From Rummeliibacillus pycnus_A (GTDB lineage: Bacteria > Bacillota > Bacilli > Bacillales_A > Planococcaceae), in NCBI RefSeq assembly GCF_044359855.1, contig NZ_CP132291.1:806001-870000 (forward strand): a stretch of 64,000 nt of DNA. The letters are read 5' to 3'. Of this stretch, positions 18,225 to 26,621 are shown piece after piece. The translations under genes and the position numbers were made by a program. Below the pieces are notes generated by a model. The model saw only the letters and a list, made by a program, of their open reading frames with translations. It was not told the origin of the DNA and did not search any database. How positions within the stretch are numbered: position 1 is the stretch's first letter; every line of letters begins with the position of its first letter.

Positions 18225-19019
18225 TTGACGTATGGTTTTATCGGGCTTGGCAATATGGCCACAGCTATTATAAAAGGAATGATTCAAAGTCAACAATTTA
18301 ATGCGAATGATATTTTAGGATTTAATAGATCTCCAAACAAAACAGACAAATTGGTTAATGATTATCAAATAACTGGATGCTCAACATTGCAAGAAGTAAT
18401 GACAGCTGATGTCATCATTCTTGGAGTTCAACCGCAAACTTTTCCGGACTTACTCCCAAAAGTAAATGAGTTATTATCTGAAAAACAAGTAGTGATCTCG
18501 ATTGCGGCTGGAAAATCCATTGAGTATTTGGAATCTGTTTTACCTAAAGCAACATCTATTATTCGAGTGATGCCGAACATCAATGCTATTGTAGGCGCAT
18601 CAACTACTTGCTATACTGCCTCTTCAAATGCAACAGATGAAGACAAGAAAATGGTACAAACTCTATTTGAAACAATCGGTTCTATGATTGAATTACCAGA
18701 GGAACAATTTACGGTATTTTCTGCGATTGCTGGCGCTTCTCCTGCCTTTAGCTTTCTTTATATTGACTCATTGGCTCGAGCTGGGGTACGTGCTGGAATG
18801 GATAAAAAACGAGCACTTGAAATCGCTTCTAGCGCTGTATTTGGAAGTGCGAAAATGGTAATTGAAAGCAATGAACATCCATGGGAACTTGTCGATCAAG
18901 TTTGCTCACCAGGTGGTACAACAATTGAAGGCGTTACTTCCTTGCAAAATGACCACTTTGCTAGCACCATCTATGATGCAGTCAATGCTGTCATTGAAAA
19001 GGATCACAAACTTTCATAA
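18225..19019 (+). CDS. proC: Pyrroline-5-carboxylate reductase
   Basis: The last enzyme of proline synthesis, which reduces pyrroline-5-carboxylate with NAD(P)H. YGFIGLGNMATAIIKGM is the N-terminal Rossmann motif, RVMPNINAIVG the mid-domain signature, and CSPGGTTIEGV (near residue 227) the ProC family pattern in the substrate-binding C-terminal domain. The length of about 264 residues is usual. I choose TTG 18225; GTG 18213 overlaps the AAGGAG ribosome-binding site itself. Confidence 0.93.
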   Translation: MTYGFIGLGNMATAIIKGMIQSQQFNANDILGFNRSPNKTDKLVNDYQITGCSTLQEVMTADVIILGVQPQTFPDLLPKVNELLSEKQVVISIAAGKSIEYLESVLPKATSIIRVMPNINAIVGASTTCYTASSNATDEDKKMVQTLFETIGSMIELPEEQFTVFSAIAGASPAFSFLYIDSLARAGVRAGMDKKRALEIASSAVFGSAKMVIESNEHPWELVDQVCSPGGTTIEGVTSLQNDHFASTIYDAVNAVIEKDHKLS

Positions 19020-19041
19020 TCTGCTCTATAAATAAATTAAA

Positions 19042-19080
19042 AAGTCCATTCCAAATTGTAATCTTAATTGGAATGGACTT
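19042..19080. terminator. Bidirectional terminator after proC
   Basis: AAGTCCATTCCAA / TTGGAATGGACTT with A-run before and T-run after, between converging genes. Confidence 0.9.
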
Positions 19081-19083
19081 TTT

Positions 19084-19593
19084 TCATTTGCTTATGTCAT
19101 TGATTTTTGCAGTTTCACTTGCAACAATTTTGCACTTATTCATAAATTTTTTATAATCTGCTTCATTTGTATCCATTTTGGCAAGAACTAATGCCTTTTC
19201 AAAAGTTAGCGCATTTTGTTTATCTTTTTTCTTCCATTTAGCTATAGTCTTACTTGTATTTTGAGGTAAACTTTGAAGTGCTTGATTTATTTCGCGTAAA
19301 TTCGATTTTTCTTCCTCTTTTAATTTTGAATGTGCAAAATGACGCTCCTGTAAGACATCTTTAATGGCTTTTTGAATTTTATAGGCTTGAAACGATACTA
19401 ATTCTGGATGTTTCCAATTACTCTCTTGTTGATCATGAATCATACCTTGTAACTCAACAAGAGGCTCTTGAATCTCTTCTATAAAGTAATTATTTTGTTG
19501 AAAATCTTTGTTAATAAATGAATATGCAAGAAAACAAAGTGTCAATAAATTTGAAATAATTAAAAAGGCAATGAGCTGTTTGATTTTCGACAT
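19084..19593 (-). CDS. Secreted or membrane-anchored hypothetical protein
   Basis: A 169-residue product beginning MSKIKQLIAFLIISNLLTLC, with one N-terminal membrane anchor. The rest is a lysine/glutamate-rich helical region with no recognised domain. ATG 19593 has GGGGG six bases upstream and is preferred to an upstream ATG at 19629. Function unknown; the highly helical charged tail suggests a coiled coil outside the membrane. Confidence 0.65.
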   Translation of the reverse strand: MSKIKQLIAFLIISNLLTLCFLAYSFINKDFQQNNYFIEEIQEPLVELQGMIHDQQESNWKHPELVSFQAYKIQKAIKDVLQERHFAHSKLKEEEKSNLREINQALQSLPQNTSKTIAKWKKKDKQNALTFEKALVLAKMDTNEADYKKFMNKCKIVASETAKINDISK

Positions 19594-19752
19594 AATAACC
19601 CCCTTACCTATTATTATACTTATTATCAAAGCAATAAAACTAGATTTTCAAATATTAACAAATTCTTAAAAGTAAACGCTTTCATTATTTACTAAAATCT
19701 GCTATCTTTATTATTACACCTATCACTTAGAAAAAAATGGAGGCGGTTCACT

Positions 19753-19974
19753 ATGGAAATGAAAGCGGTTACTTCTTCTAAATTAGCTTCTGTTGGCTAT
19801 CAACCAAACGCTCTAATTTTGCGAATCCAATTTATTAAAGACGGTGTTTACGAATACTATGGTGTCCCCGAATTATATTATAACGGTTTAATGGAAGCTG
19901 ACTCACCAGGAAGTTATTTTAAAAAATTTATTAAAGACAAATATCGCTATGTGCGATTACAAAATCAGTCTTAA
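19753..19974 (+). CDS. KTSC domain protein
   Basis: The 73-residue protein is made of a single KTSC domain: SSKLASVGYQPN, then LRIQFIKDGVYEYYGVPE and GSYFKKFIKDKYRY. The family is named after a Lys-Thr-Ser-Cys carboxy motif in lysyl-tRNA synthetase-linked proteins and is suspected to bind RNA, but its role is unknown. The ribosome-binding site GGAGGCG is at a good distance. Confidence 0.85.
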   Translation: MEMKAVTSSKLASVGYQPNALILRIQFIKDGVYEYYGVPELYYNGLMEADSPGSYFKKFIKDKYRYVRLQNQS

Positions 19975-20089
19975 TGCAAAGCTAAAGTGATTTATTCAGC
20001 CTCAATATGAGTCAATGTAATAAATACACTTTCGGCTTGCTTTAAATACGAACATTTCAACACATTAACTTTTCGCTATTCAGTTTTGG

Positions 20090-20390
20090 ATGTTCCGCTA
20101 CAGACGGCGCTTTCCACGGGCTTGGCTTCAATCTCCTCGGGCCAACACGATGTTGGTCACGAAGCCGTTGCCACAGGACGTGGCGTTCTTAGGCTTTGTT
20201 CCTTAAAAGATGTGCTCCTGCATCGCTTCGCTAGCTTCGTCGCAAGAAATTCTTTTTAACAAAAGAATTTCTTCCTGCGGGGCTTTCAGCTCAAGCTTTT
20301 CCCGTAGGACTTTGAATGAACCTCACTGAATTAGCCTCGCACGAAGGAAATGCGAAGCATTTTCGAGGACTCGCCGTCTTTCGCTCCACA
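20090..20390. repeat. Composite repeat containing the hairpin-core motif
   Basis: A mosaic about 300 bases long. Left part: GACGGCGCTTTCCACGGGC. Then the structured core: CCAACA-CGA-TGTTGG at 20142-20156, AAGCC/GGCTT outer stem and GCCAC-AGGAC-GTGGC at 20170-20184. Then R1 modules (GCATCGCTTCGCTAGCTTCG; GAATGAACCTCACTGAATTA; ATTTTCGAGGACTCGCCG). It shows how the core and R1 modules recombine. Confidence 0.82.
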
Positions 20391-20475
20391 ATGTACAAAG
20401 TTGGATATCATAATTGTTCGTATATTTTATATGCATTTTGCATTATTAAATTGATTCAAATATATACTCAATACA

Positions 20476-20552
20476 AAAACTCAGTAACCTAATCGTTACT
20501 GAGTCATACTGTAGACTAACGCGATGAAGTTCGAGATTGTCTACAGTTTTTT
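20476..20552. terminator. Two adjacent terminator-like hairpins
   Basis: AACTCAGTAAC...GTTACTGAGT, then ACTGTAGAC...GTCTACAGTTTTTTT. The second has a T-run on the plus strand; both lie about 60 bases beyond the stop of the minus-strand gene ending at 20613. Confidence 0.7.
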
Positions 20553-20612
20553 TCTTTTACTATTAATAGTGGATGATGGTGTAGAACCCTTCTTATTGAA
20601 GTAACGGGTACT

Positions 20613-21002
20613 TCAGTTGAATAAGATAGCTAAACAGTTACTATTTCCTTGAAAGGTAACCTTTGAGTGAAAACCCCCGAGTAAAATTATACAAAATGCT
20701 AAAATAATGTTTTCTATTGAAATCGATTTCGTTACAAGTAAAAAAAGGATGGCTAGAATCATCAATACAATAATATTAGCCCAAAAAACTCGGTTGGATT
20801 TTTTCCTATTTTGAATGTTGTTATATTCTTCAATGAGTGCATTATTAGTTTCTTTTTTTATAATGCCACGATTGTATTCGATAACTCCCCAAAAGAGAAT
20901 AGCGCTACTAATGAGTGACTCAAAGGGAAAAGGATGTTCAAATATAGCAACTATGATATTAATGACCACTAAAGTGACAATGCACGACAAAACATTTAGC
21001 AA
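20613..21002 (-). CDS. Small membrane protein with an A9 tract at its 5' end
   Basis: The frame encodes 129 residues with about four hydrophobic segments and a charged central loop. No family is recognised. The only nearby ribosome-binding site, AGGAGG at 21040-21035, serves a TTG pair (21028 or 21025) that is out of frame with the body of the gene because of a run of nine A (21011-21003). With ten or seven A the product would start with a short basic stretch leading into the first helix. So the gene may be frameshifted, slippage-dependent or phase-variable. Confidence 0.55.
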   Translation of the reverse strand: MLNVLSCIVTLVVINIIVAIFEHPFPFESLISSAILFWGVIEYNRGIIKKETNNALIEEYNNIQNRKKSNRVFWANIIVLMILAILFLLVTKSISIENIILAFCIILLGGFHSKVTFQGNSNCLAILFN

Positions 21003-21148
21003 TTTTTTTTTCTATTCGCTTGCAACAAATAGTTCCTCCTTTAAAATTAGGGGTAACCTCTATCTTATTAGCACTATATGTTCAACAAAAAAAGCGTTAA
21101 CCCTTCTTTTAGAAAGAGAGCGACAAACTATATCAAAGGATCTATTAT

Positions 21149-22471
21149 TTAACAGCAGCCACCTGCACCACTATTGCACACACCTGTTTCAGGCAAGCTT
21201 AATTCCACACGTTTTGCGCTTTCGACATCGCCTGCTAAGAAGGCTGCAATAGAACGAACTTGCTCATACCCTGTTGCCATTAAAAACGTTGGGGCACGTC
21301 CATAGCTTTTCGCACCTACAATATAGAAACCTTGTTCTGTCTGGCGTAAAACAGCCTCTCCATGAGCCTCTACGGTTCCGCAACTATGCTCATTTGGATC
21401 TATTAGAGGGGCTAAAGCTGGTACACTTTCTGTCGTGGCATCAATATTCAAACGAAGTTCTCTGTTCATTGTAAAATCAGGGCGACTACCTGTGTTGACA
21501 ATTAAACGATCAAAGCCTTCTAATACTCTATCCTCGCCATGATGTTTACCAATTAGAGAGATTTTCTTAGTGCCTTTTAAAGATGAAATAATGAATGGTG
21601 TGACAACTGTAATTTTTCCCTCTTTGACAAGTTGACGAATACGTGTACCTAGTGCTCCACGCGCGGCAAGCTCATCATTTTGCTCCCCACCATAAGCCAT
21701 TTCAACATTTTCTTTACGTAAAATCCATGTAATGTCTGTAGCAAGATTATTTTCTTTTAGTTTAGCTAAATTCAATAGTGAATTAATAGCCGAATGTCCT
21801 CCACCAATAACAGCAATCTTTTGATTCGCGTAAAGGGAAGGGTTCGCTTCCACATCCGGGATATGGTAGTCAATTCGTTGCTGTAGTGCTTTTTCAGCTG
21901 GAAGCCAAACACCATTTCCTTGTGCAGGATTTGGATTGCCCCAAGTACCAGTTGCATCGATGACAGCACGTGCTTCAAATGTTTTTGTTTCACCATCTTC
22001 CTCTACATATAGGACAAATGTTTGTTGATTGCGGTCTTTTGATTTCATCTTGTCATTATTTTGACGTGTAATCGCAATCACTTGATGATTCGTATAAATG
22101 GAAGACTTCATAGCTTCTAGTTCTGCTAAAGGCTTTAAATAAAGGTCAATTAATTCGTTACCTGTTGGAATATCTTCACCTTTTGGTACTTGCCAATTTG
22201 TTTTTTGTAATAACTCTTTCGCTGTTGAATCAATGTTATATTGCCATGGTGAAAACAATGTGACATGCCCCCATGTTCGAATGTTTGCCCCAATTTCTTT
22301 TCCTTTTTCAAAGAGTAAAAAAGATTGATGTCTCGATATTAGTTGTGCAGCTGCAGCCAATCCAACGGGACCTGCACCGATAATTGCTATAGGCAATCTA
22401 GATTCAGGCGTACAGCAACCAGTTGAAGGATCGCAACAAGTAGGTTGGTTTAAAATTTTAAATGTTTTCAT
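21149..22471 (-). CDS. ArsO-like FAD/NAD(P) oxidoreductase with Cys-rich ends
   Basis: The protein has about 440 residues. An FAD motif IIGAGPVGLAAAAQL lies near residues 30-44 and a second dinucleotide motif VIGGGHSAINSLL near 220, as in flavin monooxygenases. Both ends carry vicinal cysteines: CCDPSTGCC at 12-20 and GAGGCC at the C-terminus. It is the last gene of the arsenic operon; flavoproteins called ArsO occur in this position elsewhere. The cysteine pairs suggest binding of As(III) or another thiophile. ATG 22471 follows GGAGGG by seven bases. The reaction is not established. Confidence 0.82.
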   Translation of the reverse strand: MKTFKILNQPTCCDPSTGCCTPESRLPIAIIGAGPVGLAAAAQLISRHQSFLLFEKGKEIGANIRTWGHVTLFSPWQYNIDSTAKELLQKTNWQVPKGEDIPTGNELIDLYLKPLAELEAMKSSIYTNHQVIAITRQNNDKMKSKDRNQQTFVLYVEEDGETKTFEARAVIDATGTWGNPNPAQGNGVWLPAEKALQQRIDYHIPDVEANPSLYANQKIAVIGGGHSAINSLLNLAKLKENNLATDITWILRKENVEMAYGGEQNDELAARGALGTRIRQLVKEGKITVVTPFIISSLKGTKKISLIGKHHGEDRVLEGFDRLIVNTGSRPDFTMNRELRLNIDATTESVPALAPLIDPNEHSCGTVEAHGEAVLRQTEQGFYIVGAKSYGRAPTFLMATGYEQVRSIAAFLAGDVESAKRVELSLPETGVCNSGAGGCC

Positions 22472-22488
22472 AAAAGTTCCCTCCATAA

Positions 22489-22504
22489 ATAAGAATTCAC
22501 TTAT
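22489..22504 (-). promoter_or_regulatory. Candidate internal ArsR operator
   Basis: ATAAG-N6-CTTAT just upstream of the flavoprotein ribosome-binding site. It has the same arms and spacing as the inverted repeat before arsR. It could give the last gene separate As-dependent control. Confidence 0.45.
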
Positions 22505-22511
22505 ATATTCA

Positions 22512-22552
22512 ACAAATAAATAAGTAGCTCGAGGCTACATATTTATTTGTAT
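22512..22552 (-). terminator. Hairpin between the HesB-like gene and the flavoprotein gene
   Basis: CAAATAAATA-AGTAGC / GGCTAC-ATATTTATTTG forms a long stem about a TCGA loop. It may partly terminate or stabilise the upstream arsRBC message. Confidence 0.6.
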
Positions 22553-22588
22553 TTTACTTAATAAGACACCTAAAAAAATTTAAGCTTT

Positions 22589-22870
22589 TTAACAGCTTGT
22601 AGGTGTATAGCCAACTAATAGTAACCCTATTTCACCATTTTCTTCCTCTGCATGAATCGTTACACCTTCTAGTTGAGCTTTTACAATTGGATCGATGGCT
22701 ACTTTGATACCATCAATTATTACTACTTCATCTGTTTGTTTCTCCTCTTCTAATCCAACACCCAAATTCACACTGCAGCAACCAGGGATGCCATAAAATC
22801 GAAGTGTTTTCACTTCTGAATCTTCTATCACCTGTTTTAAATAATTTTTTCCTTCAGTTGAAATTTCCAT
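22589..22870 (-). CDS. HesB/IscA-like small protein of the ars operon
   Basis: The 93-residue protein has the HesB/IscA fold pattern: FYGIPGCCSVNLGVGLEEE, a VIIDGIKVAIDP centre and a C-terminal PTSC. Cysteines at about 31, 32 and 93 could bind metal, but the spacing differs from the C-x64-C-G-C of true IscA. It shares one base (TAATG) with arsC and is translationally coupled. Similar genes are found in Firmicute arsenic operons; the role is unproven. Confidence 0.78.
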   Translation of the reverse strand: MEISTEGKNYLKQVIEDSEVKTLRFYGIPGCCSVNLGVGLEEEKQTDEVVIIDGIKVAIDPIVKAQLEGVTIHAEEENGEIGLLLVGYTPTSC

Positions 22871-23286
22871 TAGTCTAGCTCCTCTACAAATTGTTCAATA
22901 CGAGCTCCGATTGCATCTCGTACTTCCTGAAATACTTGCCACTTTTCTTGTTCTGTACCTTTAGCTTTGGCTGGATCTTCAAATCCCCAATGTTCACGAC
23001 GAACTTGTGGAGGGGTCATCGGACATTTATCCGATGCGTCACCGCAAAGTGTGACAACAAGCGTCGCATTATTTAATGTTTCAATATCAATTACATCAGA
23101 TGTGTGGTTCGAAATATCGATCCCTACTTCTTTCATTGCTTTAATCGCATTGGGATTAACACCATGTGCTTCAATTCCTGCGCTTTTGACAATCCAATCA
23201 TCAGGAAGCAATTTTCTTCCCCAGCCTTCTGCCATTTGGCTACGGCATGAATTACCTGTACAAAGGAAATAAAGTATTTTTGACAT
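22870..23286 (-). CDS. arsC: Thioredoxin-coupled arsenate reductase
   Basis: This 138-residue low-molecular-weight phosphatase-fold enzyme reduces arsenate to arsenite. The P-loop CTGNSCR (Cys9, Arg15) is a CX5R motif, and the resolving pair Cys81 and Cys88 sits in LCGDASDKCP. These match Cys10, Cys82 and Cys89 of S. aureus pI258 ArsC. It lies 11 bases after the acr3 stop and feeds arsenite to that efflux pump. Confidence 0.96.
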   Translation of the reverse strand: MSKILYFLCTGNSCRSQMAEGWGRKLLPDDWIVKSAGIEAHGVNPNAIKAMKEVGIDISNHTSDVIDIETLNNATLVVTLCGDASDKCPMTPPQVRREHWGFEDPAKAKGTEQEKWQVFQEVRDAIGARIEQFVEELD

Positions 23287-23297
23287 TAGAAAACTCC

Positions 23298-24356
23298 TTA
23301 TAACTTAATAGTCTTAAAATATTTTTTCTGCCATCTAAGGGCAACACTTACAAGACCAATAAGTACTGGCACTTCTACAAGAGGCCCTATGACAGCTGCA
23401 AAAGCTGCTCCTGAATGTAAACCAAATACCGCAATCGCGACAGCAATGGCTAATTCAAAGTTATTACTTGCAGCTGTGAAAGAAAGAGCTGCTGTTACTG
23501 GATAACCTGCCCCTGCTTTTCTAGATGCAAAGAAAGACACAACAAACATAATAATGAAGTAAATGAATAATGGTACCGCAATGAGAAGTGCATCCATTGG
23601 CAATTCCACGATTTTATCGCCTTTTAGTGCAAACATCATTACAATCGTAAACAATAATGCAATAAGGGTTAATGGTGAAATCTTTGGTAAGAATTTTTTC
23701 TCATAAGCATCCTTACCCATTATTTTGATACCAATCAAACGAGTAAGTATACCAGCTACAAACGGAATACCCAGATAAATCAATACACTTTTTGTAATTT
23801 CCCAAATAGAAATCGACACATTGAATGTATCGAGTCCGAACCACCCTGGCATTACATTTAAAAATAGCCATGCAAATACGGGATACATGATAATTTGAAA
23901 GATGGAATTAAATGCAACTAAGCCAGCCACGTACTCAGGGTCACCTTTTGCCAAGTCATTCCAAACAATAACCATCGCAATACAACGCGCCAAGCCAATC
24001 ATGATTAATCCCGCCATATATTCAGGATAATTATGTAAGAAAATGATGGCTAAGAAGAACATTAAAAATGGACCCAGTATCCAGTTTTGGAATAAGGAAA
24101 GTGCTAAAACTTTTACATCCTTGAAGACTCGCCACATTTCTTCATATTTTACTTTAGCAAGTGGTGGATATAGCATAATGATTAATCCAATCGCAATCGG
24201 AATACTTGTTGTACCAACGCTCGCAGCATCTAATACATCTTTAAAATTGGGAATTAGTAAACTAATTGCAATCCCAATTGCCATTGCGACAAAAATCCAG
24301 AGAGTTAAATATCGATCTAAAAAAGAAAGTTGGTTTGTTAATGATTGTTTGTTCAT
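23298..24356 (-). CDS. acr3: ACR3-family arsenite efflux transporter
   Basis: The 352-residue membrane protein has about ten helices and belongs to the ACR3 (BASS superfamily) arsenite exporters, not the ArsB family. The conserved Cys of helix 4 is in GLARCIAMVIVWNDLAKGD, near residue 125, and a later ALSFTAASNNFELAIAVA is the discontinuous-helix region. ATG overlaps the arsR stop (ATGA), so the two are coupled. Many databases label this gene arsB. Confidence 0.94.
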   Translation of the reverse strand: MNKQSLTNQLSFLDRYLTLWIFVAMAIGIAISLLIPNFKDVLDAASVGTTSIPIAIGLIIMLYPPLAKVKYEEMWRVFKDVKVLALSLFQNWILGPFLMFFLAIIFLHNYPEYMAGLIMIGLARCIAMVIVWNDLAKGDPEYVAGLVAFNSIFQIIMYPVFAWLFLNVMPGWFGLDTFNVSISIWEITKSVLIYLGIPFVAGILTRLIGIKIMGKDAYEKKFLPKISPLTLIALLFTIVMMFALKGDKIVELPMDALLIAVPLFIYFIIMFVVSFFASRKAGAGYPVTAALSFTAASNNFELAIAVAIAVFGLHSGAAFAAVIGPLVEVPVLIGLVSVALRWQKKYFKTIKL

Positions 24357-24661
24357 GCTTCAACCCCACAAGTTCCACATTGGCAAGTTGGTTTATCATC
24401 TAATTCTTCAAGAACTTTTTGAATGATAGGTGATTGCTCTTCAACCAGTCGATAATGCTTCCACGTACCGACTTTTCGAGCTGTAATTATGCCAGCTTCC
24501 TCTAATTTTTTTAATTGCTGGCTTACTGCAGGCTGTGATAATCCTAGTACATCAACTAAATCACAAACACATACTTCACCAGACTTCAAACAACTTAAAA
24601 GTGTTAAACGATTTGCATCAGCAACTGCTTTTAATTGTTTTTCTAAGTATTGAATATCCAT
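24353..24661 (-). CDS. arsR: ArsR-family As(III)-responsive repressor
   Basis: The 102-residue winged-helix repressor has CVCDLVDVLGLSQPAVSQQL, with the ELCVCDL-type metal site on the recognition-helix approach (Cys31 and Cys33). A C-terminal CQCGTCG adds three more cysteines. It is the first gene of the ars operon and is expected to repress it until arsenite binds. An inverted repeat lies upstream. Confidence 0.95.
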   Translation of the reverse strand: MDIQYLEKQLKAVADANRLTLLSCLKSGEVCVCDLVDVLGLSQPAVSQQLKKLEEAGIITARKVGTWKHYRLVEEQSPIIQKVLEELDDKPTCQCGTCGVEA

Positions 24662-24682
24662 AATTCACCTCTATAAATTTAT

Positions 24683-24702
24683 ATATAAGAATATACTTAT
24701 AT
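24683..24702 (-). promoter_or_regulatory. Candidate ArsR operator upstream of arsR
   Basis: Perfect inverted repeat ATATAAG-N6-CTTATAT, 22 bases before the arsR start. Its position and symmetry suit a dimeric ArsR-type repressor. Confidence 0.6.
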
Positions 24703-24803
24703 TACGACTATATTCTTTTTTAATCAATATAAAAATATAATTCAAGTAAAAAATTAATACTACTTAGCAATAATCACGAATTAGCAAAATTGTAAAATCA
24801 AAA

Positions 24804-24858
24804 ATACGACTTAACTGGAACTATGTGAGAATGACACATAATTTTGATTAAGTCGTAT
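24804..24858. terminator. Terminator-like hairpin
   Basis: ATACGACTTAA / TTAAGTCGTAT, an 11-bp stem with a long loop and a T-run after CG on the plus strand. It lies between the symporter gene (ending at 25013 on the minus strand) and the ars promoter. Confidence 0.6.
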
Positions 24859-25012
24859 CGCTTTTTTCAATTTTATTGGAATCACGGTTAAAACTTTACA
24901 TTACCTGTCCCAAATACAAATTGAATTAGTTCATATATTATTCAACAGGTTAAGTTGTACATAAATGCTAATTTGGCTTGTTGATTTATTTAACCATTAT
25001 CTGTTCATAGAA

Positions 25013-26266
25013 TTATTGAGCTTGAGGTAATGATTGATCGTTTTCAATACGTTCTTCCTCTTTTATTTTTTCGACATGTGTGACATACACTGCACAAACT
25101 GCATCTCCTGAGACATTCACTGCAGTTCGTGCCATATCTAAGATTCGATCAATCCCAATAATTAAAGCAATCCCTTCAACTGGTAATGAGACTGCATTTA
25201 ATACCATCGCTAACATAATTAAACCTGCTCCAGGCACAGCTGCTGTACCAATACTTGCTAAAACTGCTATGATAACAACAATCGCAAGTTGAGTTAATGT
25301 TAGATTGACATCGTATACTTGTGCGATGAATACAGTCGCAACACCTTGCATAATAGCTGTACCATCCATATTCACCGTCGCTCCGAGTGGCTGTACAAAA
25401 CTACTGATGGATTTAGGGACACCCATTTTTTTCTGTGCAATATCCATTGATACAGGTAATGTAGCACCACTACTTGAAGTACTGAATGCCACTGTCATAG
25501 CAGGGAAGAAATCTTTGACAAATTGAATAGGATCTTTTTTCGCCATAAATTTAAGTGCTCCACCGTAAACCAAGATAAAATGAACGATTAATGCTAAAAT
25601 CACGACAATCATATAAAGTCCCATTGCTTTAATTGCATCGAATCCTTGTTTACCAATTGCTGAAGCGATCAAACCAAAAGTACCATATGGCGCAAACTTC
25701 ATAACTAAAGTAACTAAATACATCATTATTTCGTTACCCTCATCAACTGCCTTTAAGACTGTCTTTACTCTCTCTCCTAAAAATGCCAAGGCAATACCGA
25801 TAAATACAGAGAAGAAAATAATTTGCAACATATTTGCCTCAACAAATGCAGCGACAGGATTTGTCGGAATAATACCTAACAAAGTATCTGTAACTGCAGG
25901 TGCTTTTTGAGATTCATAGCTCAACCCTTCAGTATTAAATGTACCGACCATACCAGGTTTGATAATAGAAGCAAGCACAATAGCAATTGTAATAGCGATT
26001 GCTGTCGTTAATAAGAAGAATGCAACTGACCTCACACCAATTTTACCAAGTTTTTTAGGATCACCAATATTAGCAGTACCTAAAACGATGGAAAAGAATA
26101 CAAGTGGCACAACGAGCATTTTGATCAAGTTAATGAAGATCGATCCTAGTGGTGAAAAGAAGTATTTGTCAATATACGGGAAAATACTCGGTATTGTAAA
26201 ATTCATCACAAGACCCACGATTGCCCCCAGAATCAGTGCTATTAAGATACGTCTCGCTAATTTCAT
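25013..26266 (-). CDS. Dicarboxylate/amino-acid:cation symporter (DAACS)
   Basis: The 417-residue SLC1/GltPh-type transporter has the HP1 serine-rich loop FSTSSSGATLPVS (near residue 265), the NMDGTA motif of helix 7 (near 300), HP2 with ASIGTAAVPGAG, and helix 8 with DRILDMARTAVNVSGDA. The Asp and Arg of helix 8 bind acidic amino acids or C4-dicarboxylates, so glutamate, aspartate or a related acid is the likely substrate. It is a single gene; B. subtilis relatives are GltP, GltT and DctP. Confidence 0.9.
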   Translation of the reverse strand: MKLARRILIALILGAIVGLVMNFTIPSIFPYIDKYFFSPLGSIFINLIKMLVVPLVFFSIVLGTANIGDPKKLGKIGVRSVAFFLLTTAIAITIAIVLASIIKPGMVGTFNTEGLSYESQKAPAVTDTLLGIIPTNPVAAFVEANMLQIIFFSVFIGIALAFLGERVKTVLKAVDEGNEIMMYLVTLVMKFAPYGTFGLIASAIGKQGFDAIKAMGLYMIVVILALIVHFILVYGGALKFMAKKDPIQFVKDFFPAMTVAFSTSSSGATLPVSMDIAQKKMGVPKSISSFVQPLGATVNMDGTAIMQGVATVFIAQVYDVNLTLTQLAIVVIIAVLASIGTAAVPGAGLIMLAMVLNAVSLPVEGIALIIGIDRILDMARTAVNVSGDAVCAVYVTHVEKIKEEERIENDQSLPQAQ

Positions 26267-26357
26267 AAAATTCCCCTTCCTTATTTTATTGAATATTCAA
26301 ATAAATGGAATATTATATTAATTATATGATATTTTTGTAAAAATAGTAAAATAAAAA

Positions 26358-26391
26358 CCTCTTATTTTGTAAAATTACAAAAATAAAGAGC
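26358..26391 (-). terminator. Hairpin between the HTH gene and the symporter gene
   Basis: CTCTTA-TTTTGTAA / TTACAAAA-ATAAAGAG. The minus-strand run after the stem is T-rich, as expected for a terminator of the upstream HTH gene. The remaining 26400-26620 shows no gene. Confidence 0.5.
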
Positions 26392-26621
26392 AAACATGTA
26401 TCAAAATCTTTACTATTACTTTTAGTTATCAGTTACCTTAAATATATTAGTAATGAATTACTTCATAATCACTGTTATCATCCTTGGATCATTATTTGGG
26501 GACTGACACCTTTGTTTTTGACGACTTCTTATCGATATTCTTCTCACTTAAGCTACGCCATTCAAATTCCATGAGGAGATCTTTGTCAAAAACTAATTAA
26601 TTAATTGTGTAAATTGCATTT

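Noticed and set aside
26499..26520. GGGGACTGACACC near the end of the HTH gene and GGGACAAACAGGGACAAG upstream of it
   Set aside because: Short G-rich words only; no repeated unit, operator symmetry or insertion ends could be shown.
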